Shown here: positions 1-5,942 of the stretch, one piece after another
Layout: each line of letters starts with the position of its first letter
Position numbering within the stretch: position 1 is the stretch's first letter
Assembly: GCA_002350465.1 (NCBI GenBank)
Contig: DEEW01000108.1
Span: 3,589 to 9,791, forward strand
Direction: 5' to 3'
DNA: 6,203 nt
From: Lachnospiraceae bacterium UBA2868
GTDB taxonomy: Bacteria > Bacillota_A > Clostridia > Lachnospirales > Lachnospiraceae
Translations under genes and position numbers: made by a program
The notes under the pieces: generated by a model
Seen by the model: only the letters and a program-made list of their open reading frames with translations
Database searches by the model: none
Told to the model about the DNA's origin: nothing

Positions 1-848
1 CCCAGAACGCCCAGCATCAGAAGTATCATTCCCGCCGAGAACAGAACAAGGCACATAAGCGTGGACCAGCCTCTTACCGGAGTACCTGTATTTAAGTATT
101 CGATAATTACTCCTATAATCCATACAAAAGCCAATACCGACATAACTCCGCCGACTCCCGACATAAACCTGATGGGAAAATACGAAAAACTCATCATGGA
201 ATCAACTACAAGCTTTATTTTCTTGGACAGTGTCCAGCGGGACTTGCCGACTTCCCGATCCTTCCGGTGAAAATACACGTTAGCCGATTTGAACCCCATC
301 CAGAGAACCTGAAGGGACAGCGATGAGTTCTTCTCATCTAGCCTCATCAGTACTTCGATGGCCTGACGGTCGAGAAGATAACAGTCGAACCCGCCTTTGG
401 GCATTTTATTGTCTATAGTTTTACGGACAATAGCATAATACAGATTTGCAAAAAATTTCTTGATCGCAGGCTCATCCCGCTCCTGCCTTACCGCAAGGAC
501 AACCTTGTTTCCTTCCTTCCATTTATCGTACATTCTGACAATGAGTTCGGAATCCTCCTGCAGATCGGCCTGTTTTGTAACCGCACAGTCTCCCGTGCAG
601 TTCGAAAGTCCCGCAAGGATAGCGGCATGTTCTCCGAAATTCCGGGAAAGTCTTACAAGCTTAACATTACCGTCAATATCCCTGATGCTGTTCATGACAG
701 ACCATGAATCATCCCCGGATCCGTCATCAACCATCACTATTTCATAGTCTCCGAGCTCTCCCAGAATCTTTGCTTTCATGTCCTCGTATAAAAGCATAAG
801 AGTATCAGCATTGTAATAAACCGGTATAATAATTGATATCTTACTCAT
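1..848 (-). CDS. GT2 glycosyltransferase, DPM1/GtrB type (C-terminus cut by window edge)
   Basis: This family transfers a sugar from a nucleotide donor to polyprenyl phosphate at the inner face of the membrane. About 282 codons are present and the frame runs open off the left edge. Residues 5-15 (SIIIPVYYNAD) and VMVDDGSGDDSW (38-49) are the GT-A nucleotide-binding start; RLSRNFGEHAAILAGL (66-81) and ADLQED (94-99) follow. GKSRWTLSKKIKL (201-213) is the typical juxtamembrane signature of DPM1/GtrB-like enzymes. Hydrophobic helices lie at about 225-252 and from 262 to the edge, as expected for members with C-terminal membrane anchors. The usual DAD metal motif reads QAD (93-95). The ATG start is 3 nt after the ThDP enzyme's stop and has AGAGGA 6 nt upstream, so it is probably translated from the same mRNA. 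Family assignment is firm; donor sugar and acceptor are unknown. Confidence 0.93.
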   Translation of the reverse strand, partial: MSKISIIIPVYYNADTLMLLYEDMKAKILGELGDYEIVMVDDGSGDDSWSVMNSIRDIDGNVKLVRLSRNFGEHAAILAGLSNCTGDCAVTKQADLQEDSELIVRMYDKWKEGNKVVLAVRQERDEPAIKKFFANLYYAIVRKTIDNKMPKGGFDCYLLDRQAIEVLMRLDEKNSSLSLQVLWMGFKSANVYFHRKDREVGKSRWTLSKKIKLVVDSMMSFSYFPIRFMSGVGGVMSVLAFVWIIGVIIEYLNTGTPVRGWSTLMCLVLFSAGMILLMLGVL

Positions 849-851
849 GTC

Positions 852-2684
852 TTATCCTCTCAAGTACTCTTTAACCGAATCATATTCCTCTTTGGGGAGG
901 AAAGGGAACATATCATCATTGGCGGCCGAAGTGATCGTGCCGTCCTCATGAACCTTTGATGAAAGCTTGGGCTCGAAGTTCTGTTTGTCATCAACTACCG
1001 CCTCGATCATAACAGGTCCCTCTGTATCAATTGCCTTGGCAATACGCGCTGCAAGATCTTCTTCACTGTCTATTCTCACATACGGAATTTCGAATGCATA
1101 TGCCACTTTTTCAAAATCGGGAAATGACAATCCGTTTCCGTCACATACACCTATAAGCGGTCTTGCGGAAAACAGGTTCTGCTGGGTCTGCCTTATCGAA
1201 TGGTATCCGTTATTGTTCAGAATAACGATCTTGATATTAAGATTATTATACCTGACAGTCTGCAGCTCCTGAAGGTTCATCATAAAGCTTCCGTCACCGT
1301 CCACACATATAACACGATCCGAAGCAATGACGCCTTCCTCTTTTTCCCCTCTTCTGGCAACGGCAGCACCTACGGCAGCAGGAAAGCCGTATCCCATTGC
1401 AGCACATCCCGAATTGGTAAACAGTCTCTGGTTCTTTTTAACAATCGCCGTCTGAAAGCCGATGACGCAGGCTCCTCCGTTACCGCATACCGTAACATCT
1501 CCCTCTTTGAGACATTTAAATAGTGTTTCGTAAAACACATAGGGATTTAACTCTTTTGTACCGTAATAACTGTCAATAACCGCCGGATATCTTCCGTTTA
1601 CATCCTTTGCCCTCGCAAGCCAGTCACGTTGAGCATCTTTATCATATACCGCACCGGATCCCAGATACTTTACAAAATCATTAAAAACATCCTTTACGTC
1701 CGCACATACGGGCATATCAACCTTTACCGTAGGTTTACGAAGTTCATTAGCATCTATATCCACTACTATCTTATATGCGTCTTTACCGAATTCATGCTTG
1801 TTGTAGCTGATCATCCTGATATTCATACGACATCCGAAGACAATCAGAAGATCAGCAGACTGAACGATAAAATTACCTCCGCGCAAACCTACCGTTCCGG
1901 GCTTGCCGCAGAAAAGAGGATGATCCGTTGGCATAACATCATGAGCGTTCCACGCTGTAACAACAGGAATGCCCAGTGCATTTACGCACTCAAGAAACTC
2001 CTCCCTCGCTCCTGCAACATTAATTCCGGTTCCCGCCAGGATAACCGGACGTTTGGCCTCCTTTATCTTCTCTATGATCTTTGCAGTCTGTTTTGTGTCA
2101 TAGGTAATATTTTCGCTCCCGTCGGGAGTATATCCGGCAAGCTCATCTGTCTCTACAATCGCTGCCTGAACATCAAGAGGAATATCCAGCCAGACAGGTC
2201 CCTTCCGGCCGTTTTGACACAGATACCATGCCTTTTCCAGATGATACCTTATTGTATTCTTATCGGTCACCATAACCGAATATTTCGTCATATTCCTGAC
2301 GCAGTCGGTTATCTGGTACTCCTGGTCTCCAAGCTGGCGGAGTGGAACATCTATTGAAGCTGTCGTTGTTTCAAACTTAACCTGCCCCGACACAACAAAC
2401 ATGGGGATTGAATCCTGCCAAGCTCCCAACACTCCCGTAATCGCATTTGTACCTCCGGGCCCGCTTGTAACAAATACCGGAGCAACTCTTCCCGTCAGCC
2501 TTGCGTATCCTTCCGCAGCTATGGCACAAGCCTGCTCATGATGATTATATGTACATTTGATCCTTTTATTATGGCCTATCGCGTCATCCAGATGCATTGC
2601 ACCGCCGCCCGTTATTATAAAAACGTGGGTAACGCCCTGATCTGCCAGAAAATCCGCGATATATTCCGAAACCTTTACTTTCAT
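852..2684 (-). CDS. ThDP-dependent enzyme, acetolactate synthase-like large subunit
   Basis: A 610-residue member of the acetolactate synthase/pyruvate oxidase superfamily, which decarboxylates a 2-oxo acid and transfers the bound carbanion to an acceptor. The three-domain order is complete. The N-terminal pyrimidine-binding domain carries the ThDP-activating Glu at E50 (NHHEQAC) and the SGPGGTN loop (74-80). The central domain holds ILAGTGINVAGA (216-227) and VDID (308-311). The C-terminal pyrophosphate domain has GDGS (463-466) followed by NNN (490-492), the metal/ThDP motif. After it comes GYHSIRQTQ instead of the MVxQWQ stretch of housekeeping acetolactate synthases, and no small regulatory subunit gene is adjacent. 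It is therefore more likely a dedicated surface-glycan enzyme, possibly like YerE (acetyl transfer from pyruvate to a keto sugar), than isoleucine/valine synthesis. The start at 2684 overlaps the upstream stop as ATGA and has AAGGAT 6 nt before it; an ATG-less extension to 2723 is less likely. Confidence 0.9.
   Translation of the reverse strand: MKVKVSEYIADFLADQGVTHVFIITGGGAMHLDDAIGHNKRIKCTYNHHEQACAIAAEGYARLTGRVAPVFVTSGPGGTNAITGVLGAWQDSIPMFVVSGQVKFETTTASIDVPLRQLGDQEYQITDCVRNMTKYSVMVTDKNTIRYHLEKAWYLCQNGRKGPVWLDIPLDVQAAIVETDELAGYTPDGSENITYDTKQTAKIIEKIKEAKRPVILAGTGINVAGAREEFLECVNALGIPVVTAWNAHDVMPTDHPLFCGKPGTVGLRGGNFIVQSADLLIVFGCRMNIRMISYNKHEFGKDAYKIVVDIDANELRKPTVKVDMPVCADVKDVFNDFVKYLGSGAVYDKDAQRDWLARAKDVNGRYPAVIDSYYGTKELNPYVFYETLFKCLKEGDVTVCGNGGACVIGFQTAIVKKNQRLFTNSGCAAMGYGFPAAVGAAVARRGEKEEGVIASDRVICVDGDGSFMMNLQELQTVRYNNLNIKIVILNNNGYHSIRQTQQNLFSARPLIGVCDGNGLSFPDFEKVAYAFEIPYVRIDSEEDLAARIAKAIDTEGPVMIEAVVDDKQNFEPKLSSKVHEDGTITSAANDDMFPFLPKEEYDSVKEYLRG
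855..860 (-). promoter_or_regulatory. Ribosome-binding site of the GT2 gene
   Basis: AGAGGA on the minus strand, 6 nt before the ATG at 848. It sits inside the last codons of the ThDP enzyme gene and fixes the glycosyltransferase start. Confidence 0.75.
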
Positions 2685-3334
2685 AACACAATCCTTACTA
2701 TCTGAGACGGTCTGTCCGCCCAACCGATATTACTGTAAACATTTACATCTTCGGATGATCCGAACCCGAATCCGTAAGTCACCCCTATAAATGCAACATT
2801 GATCTCTTCCGCTCCCACGGCATCGTTATCGCTGTCACCCACCATAACGATCCTTGATCTGTCCGAAATTCCCAGTCCGTTTATGGCATTTTCGATTATA
2901 TCCTTTTTGGTCAGTACTCCGTCAAAATCAGCACCGCACATTATATCGCACACTTTGTCAAATCCGAAATGCTTCAGTATCTTTTCGGCATAATCCTGCC
3001 TTTTATATGTGGCGACGGCAGTCCTTGCTCCCGCTTCGTTAAGATCCCGGATAGCTTCAAATATCCCGTCATACGGTTTTGCAAGAAGAAGATCGTTTTC
3101 CTTGTATCTGTTGCGAAACAGCTCTGCTGCATTGCCGGCTTCCGCTTTATCCATGCCGTAGATCCTTGCAAACGATTTTTGGATCGGCGGTCCGATAAAT
3201 GTTCGCATCACTTCCTCCGGCAGCCTCGGAAGCTTAAGTGTATCAATTACATATTCCACCGACCTGAATATTCCCTCCGATGTGTCAAGAAGAGTCCCGT
3301 CAAGATCAAAAATGACCGCTTCATAATGTCTCAT
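2681..3334 (-). CDS. HAD-superfamily phosphatase, phosphoglycolate phosphatase-like
   Basis: A 217-residue soluble HAD hydrolase that should remove phosphate from a small metabolite through an aspartyl-phosphate intermediate. All four motifs are visible: nucleophile D10 and acid/base D12 in FDLDGTLLD (9-17), motif II Thr in VAT (107-109), the motif III lysine in LTKKD (141-145), and GDSDND (166-171) with D167 and D171. The roughly 80 residues between motifs I and II form a helical C1 cap, beginning with a TFIGPP stretch (45-50) typical of Gph/PgmB-like proteins. The ATG at 3334 has GGAGA 6 nt upstream and overlaps the end of the aldolase gene by 14 bp; a TTG at 3352 would add six residues but is less likely. 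It overlaps the ThDP gene by 4 bp (ATGA). Its place between the two C-C bond enzymes suggests that it dephosphorylates a pathway intermediate, though it could be a general housekeeping phosphatase. Confidence 0.9.
   Translation of the reverse strand: MRHYEAVIFDLDGTLLDTSEGIFRSVEYVIDTLKLPRLPEEVMRTFIGPPIQKSFARIYGMDKAEAGNAAELFRNRYKENDLLLAKPYDGIFEAIRDLNEAGARTAVATYKRQDYAEKILKHFGFDKVCDIMCGADFDGVLTKKDIIENAINGLGISDRSRIVMVGDSDNDAVGAEEINVAFIGVTYGFGFGSSEDVNVYSNIGWADRPSQIVRIVL
2691..2696 (-). promoter_or_regulatory. Ribosome-binding site of the ThDP enzyme gene
   Basis: AAGGAT on the minus strand, 6 nt before ATG 2684 and within the end of the HAD gene. It supports 2684 over an in-frame extension that begins at 2723, and goes with the ATGA stop/start overlap. 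Confidence 0.7.
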
Positions 3335-4928
3335 ATATGCTCTCCGTAACAAATACCGGCGGCTTTTTCAGATTAAGCTTTCTGATGCCTTTTACCGTAT
3401 CTGTGTTGATATTATCCGCTTCCGTGCTGCTGTATGAATACTCCATATTGGGATTGATATAATTTGACACCGAGGTCTCCCTGTATCCGTCAAAACCGGC
3501 AAGTGCTATATTATCAGCTCCGGCTTCTTTCAGAAGCTTTAACAGCATGATAAGCGGATTATCGGGCATAAGCGCATCCTCATCCAGAAGCTCACTGTAG
3601 TTAAGGGTATAATCAAACTCTCCCAGAGTTCTTGTTATATTTGATGTTGCTATAAGCTTTGATTTTTCCTTTTGCTCATTTAGTGCCGAGCAGAGCTGGA
3701 CATACCTTTTTGCGTTGCTCATGAATACATAATCGATGTCATAACCTTCCGGAATAAAATTGATCGAGATCGTAACACATTTGTTATCGGCAAGGTACTT
3801 TTCAACACGGTCTCTTTGCTCATATATGTTCTTCCCCGGACCCATTATCACTATGTCAGCGTCCTTAAGAGATGAGCGAAGCTCATTAACCGATTCAGAA
3901 TCCCTGCACTGCTGCTTCTGGTGCTTAAAATACAGTTCCCTGATATAGTCTTTGTCATACAGAAGCTTTTTCTCTCCTTCAAGGCAGTCTAGTATCTCAC
4001 TAATAGACTTAACCGAAAGCTTACCCATATCCATCAGGTAATTGACGTAATTCGGATGACAGTCATGGGAGGCCGCAAGGAAGAATTTGAACGAATAGCC
4101 CCAGTCAACCTTCCTCTTAATATCAAGCATCGTAACTTCAATAGCCTCAAGTATCTGACTATTGTGATATCCGGTGCCGTGATAGGAATTCATGTGCATG
4201 ACAAGAAGCTCTATCGGTGTATTGCCCGCACTCTTTCCCATACCGTACAAAGTACCGTCAACTATTAGCATACGCTCTGTCGGCGGATCATCCATAAGTT
4301 CAATGCAGTTCGCATACGCGAGCTGGAAATTATTGTGTGCATGATAGCCGATCCCGATGGTTTTCTTCAGATGTGCGGTGGCAAAATCAAAATAATGACG
4401 CAGCTGTCCTTTGTGCAGCAGTCCGTATGTATCAACAAGTGAAAAGGCGTAGGGCTCAAGGTCATTTACCAGACCTATGAGCTTTGAAAGCTCCTCGTCA
4501 TTGTAGCTTGTTATTGAAACAGCCTGGGCAAAAACCTTGTATCCTTTTGCCTTTACTGCACGGCAAAAATCAATTGCCTCATACATCTTCTGTTTTTTGA
4601 ATATTACTCTGATTCCGTCAAGGCAGCATTCGCCGGAAGGTTGTATATTATCGATGGAGCACGTACCGAAATCGATCATGCCCACTATCATCGAATTGCC
4701 TTTATCAAGTCTTCCGTATATCTTATTTGCGGACTCGGTATTCGGAAAAATAGTTCTGTTTTCGTCAAACGGCCTTCTCTCATCAATAAAACCGGTCTCT
4801 ATAATATCTATACCGGCGCTTACGAGACGCTCGAATATATTGACTATATTGCTCTTTCCGAACTCCCAGTCGTTTAAATATCCGCCGTCCCTTAATGTAC
4901 AATCAAGAAGTTTGATATCATTCCCCAT
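3321..4928 (-). CDS. Two-domain protein: DRE-TIM aldolase-like domain plus unassigned C-terminal domain
   Basis: A 535-residue protein. Residues 1 to about 330 are a DRE-TIM metallolyase domain (HMG-CoA lyase, homocitrate synthase and 4-hydroxy-2-oxovalerate aldolase family), which makes or breaks C-C bonds using a divalent metal. Visible landmarks are LLDCTLRDGGY (7-17) with R13 and metal ligand D14, ETGF (44-47), VDTYG (165-169), the metal-binding HAH at 196-198, and DGTLYGMGKSAGN (224-236). Residues about 355-535 form a second domain beginning ADIVIMGPGKNIYE (357-370) with NFIP (390-393) and DYVFMSNAKRY (399-409). This looks Rossmann-like and distantly recalls DUF115/sialyltransferase-type folds, but I cannot name it. 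ATG 4928 is chosen because GAGGA lies 8 nt upstream; ATG 4937 (three more residues) would have its SD directly abutting. It overlaps the upstream gene by 11 bp. Substrate is unknown; acyl-CoA condensation is an alternative to aldol chemistry. Confidence 0.88.
   Translation of the reverse strand: MGNDIKLLDCTLRDGGYLNDWEFGKSNIVNIFERLVSAGIDIIETGFIDERRPFDENRTIFPNTESANKIYGRLDKGNSMIVGMIDFGTCSIDNIQPSGECCLDGIRVIFKKQKMYEAIDFCRAVKAKGYKVFAQAVSITSYNDEELSKLIGLVNDLEPYAFSLVDTYGLLHKGQLRHYFDFATAHLKKTIGIGYHAHNNFQLAYANCIELMDDPPTERMLIVDGTLYGMGKSAGNTPIELLVMHMNSYHGTGYHNSQILEAIEVTMLDIKRKVDWGYSFKFFLAASHDCHPNYVNYLMDMGKLSVKSISEILDCLEGEKKLLYDKDYIRELYFKHQKQQCRDSESVNELRSSLKDADIVIMGPGKNIYEQRDRVEKYLADNKCVTISINFIPEGYDIDYVFMSNAKRYVQLCSALNEQKEKSKLIATSNITRTLGEFDYTLNYSELLDEDALMPDNPLIMLLKLLKEAGADNIALAGFDGYRETSVSNYINPNMEYSYSSTEADNINTDTVKGIRKLNLKKPPVFVTESIYETL
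3341..3345 (-). promoter_or_regulatory. Ribosome-binding site of the second HAD gene
   Basis: GGAGA on the minus strand, 6 nt before ATG 3334, embedded in the final codons of the aldolase-domain gene. It decides for 3334 over the TTG at 3352. Confidence 0.7.
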
Positions 4929-5313
4929 TATTCTCATCCTCAGTTTTTATATCCACCCGTTCCGTCTCTTCCCTGTCGGCGGTCACGATCAGGACTATTC
5001 CTGCAATAATGACAGCTGCCCCGATGAGCTTTCGGACTGTGATCTTTTCCGAAAAAATAAAATAGCCCCATATTATACCCCATATTACGGTAACACCCTT
5101 GTTGGCGTATGCGGTAATAAGCGGCATATGTTTTATGATCTGCTGCCATACAAAGGCATATACAAACAGTCCTAATAACGACAGGCCGTAAAACAGTATG
5201 AACTTATATGACAAAAATTCCTCTCCGGCAGCAAATTTTGATGCTACTCCGGTAAGAGAATATACTCCCAGCAAAATGTGGAGGATTATCATATACTTAC
5301 ATCCCGATTTCAT
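4918..5313 (-). CDS. Small EamA/SMR-like four-helix membrane transporter
   Basis: A 131-residue integral membrane protein with four predicted helices at about 7-24, 37-59, 67-87 and 94-111, then a charged, acidic cytosolic tail (112-131). Helix 3 has the PLITAYANKG...WGIIWGYFIFSEK pattern (64-90) and helix 4 the KLIGAAVIIAGIVLI pattern, both typical of half-size EamA/SMR proteins such as ArnE/ArnF. Relatives in glycan clusters flip lipid-linked sugars across the membrane, usually as dimers; others export drugs. The position among a possible prenyltransferase, phosphatases and a GtrB-like enzyme favours a lipid-sugar flippase role, which is inference. The start at 5313 has AGAGGA 6 nt upstream and overlaps the HAD gene end by 17 bp; the next ATG (5292) would avoid the overlap but lacks a comparable SD and would trim the first helix. 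Confidence 0.85.
   Translation of the reverse strand: MKSGCKYMIILHILLGVYSLTGVASKFAAGEEFLSYKFILFYGLSLLGLFVYAFVWQQIIKHMPLITAYANKGVTVIWGIIWGYFIFSEKITVRKLIGAAVIIAGIVLIVTADREETERVDIKTEDENNGE
4937..4941 (-). promoter_or_regulatory. Ribosome-binding site of the aldolase-domain gene
   Basis: GAGGA on the minus strand, 8 nt before ATG 4928 and overlapping the alternative ATG at 4937. Since an SD cannot work while touching its start codon, it favours 4928. Confidence 0.6.
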
Positions 5314-5941
5314 TGTAATTCCTCTTTGCTGTCCGGCGCACCAGTATCAGACTGTCAACTCCGGCACCTTTTGCACACTCACCGTCTTTTTCGCTTCGGT
5401 CCCCGATCATGATAATATCTTCCGGAGAGATGCCGTAATCCTGCATTATTACCTGCAGACCCTTCGGTGAAGGTTTAAGCTCGTTAATTCTGTCATCGTC
5501 GGGTCCGTACTGCCCGTCAACCTCAATGCCGAGCGCCTCCAGCTTATCTTTTGTCGGGTAATCCGAAAGCGCAACGACGGTTTTACCGTTTTTCCTAAGT
5601 TCACTGATCCATCCGGCAAGCTGCGTATCGCAGACTTTTGGCAGCACCGAAAGCGGATTGTCATATATCCACCTCTTTACGATACCGGCCACTTTATCCG
5701 GAGAAGTCTTCTTATCATCCGCGACTTTCCTGTATATGTCTTCTTCCGATGAAGCCCCGTTCCAAGTATCTTTAACTTTTCTGAAGTGCTGCAATATAAG
5801 CAGTTCCCCTGCCGAAAAAGGATGTATCATATAATACAACATAAGACGCATTGCCATGATCAGCCGCAATTTCGGCTGATCATAGAGCGTCCCGTCAAGA
5901 TCAAATACATATAGTTTGTAATCTTTTATACTTCTTCTCAT
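5297..5941 (-). CDS. HAD-superfamily hydrolase
   Basis: A 214-residue HAD phosphatase. Motif I is FDLDGTLYD (13-21) with nucleophile D14 and acid/base D16; motif II is the serine of ALSDY (124-128, S126); the motif III lysine lies in LKPSPKG (155-161, probably K156); motif IV is GDRSEKD (180-186) with D181 and D186. A roughly 100-residue insertion between motifs I and II makes a helical C1 cap, rich in Met and Tyr near residues 28-39, so it may sit close to a membrane or bind a lipid substrate. The start follows the stop of the upstream membrane protein gene by 1 nt and has no visible Shine-Dalgarno, so translation probably depends on reinitiation. If the upstream gene is a UbiA-type phosphoribosyltransferase, this could be the phosphatase that matures the polyprenyl-linked product; that is speculation. 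It is only distantly similar to the second HAD protein in the operon. Confidence 0.88.
   Translation of the reverse strand: MRRSIKDYKLYVFDLDGTLYDQPKLRLIMAMRLMLYYMIHPFSAGELLILQHFRKVKDTWNGASSEEDIYRKVADDKKTSPDKVAGIVKRWIYDNPLSVLPKVCDTQLAGWISELRKNGKTVVALSDYPTKDKLEALGIEVDGQYGPDDDRINELKPSPKGLQVIMQDYGISPEDIIMIGDRSEKDGECAKGAGVDSLILVRRTAKRNYNEIGM
5320..5325 (-). promoter_or_regulatory. Ribosome-binding site of the EamA/SMR-like gene
   Basis: AGAGGA on the minus strand, 6 nt before ATG 5313 and within the end of the HAD gene. It supports the start that overlaps the HAD gene by 17 bp. Confidence 0.75.
5856..5883. repeat. Perfect 11-bp inverted repeat with 6-nt loop inside the first HAD gene
   Basis: Arms ATGATCAGCCG (5856-5866) and CGGCTGATCAT (5873-5883) are exact reverse complements around a 6-nt loop. 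It covers codons 20-29 of the HAD hydrolase, just after motif I, about 60 nt from its start codon. There is no T-run after it on the minus strand, so it is not an intrinsic terminator. It could form an mRNA hairpin or be a protein-binding palindrome; it could also be a codon-level coincidence. Confidence 0.7.
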
Positions 5942-5942
5942 G

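Noticed and set aside
322..340. Short inverted repeat GATGAG/CTCATC in the glycosyltransferase gene
   Set aside because: Arms are only 6 bp; this is expected by chance in a window of this size.
1629..2357. A 242-codon open frame on the plus strand opposite the ThDP enzyme
   Set aside because: It is fully antisense to a gene with clear catalytic motifs, its translation shows no recognisable domain, and it has no supporting context.
2685..2723. Thirteen-residue N-terminal extension of the ThDP enzyme
   Set aside because: Family proteins begin close to the KVSEYIADFL stretch, and the ATG at 2684 has both an SD and an ATGA overlap with the preceding stop.
3321..4928. Naming the aldolase-domain gene as leuA, nifV or mhpE
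   Set aside because: The DRE-TIM core is shared by all of these, but the unusual C-terminal domain and the genomic context match none of them, so no symbol is given.
4537..5175. A 212-codon plus-strand frame across the aldolase/EamA-like junction
   Set aside because: It is antisense to two well-supported genes and its translation is low-information, rich in Ser, Ile and Pro, as expected for a shadow frame.
5856..5900. Palindrome at 5856-5883 as a rho-independent terminator
   Set aside because: No T-tract follows on the minus strand, and it lies inside a coding sequence with the operon continuing downstream.
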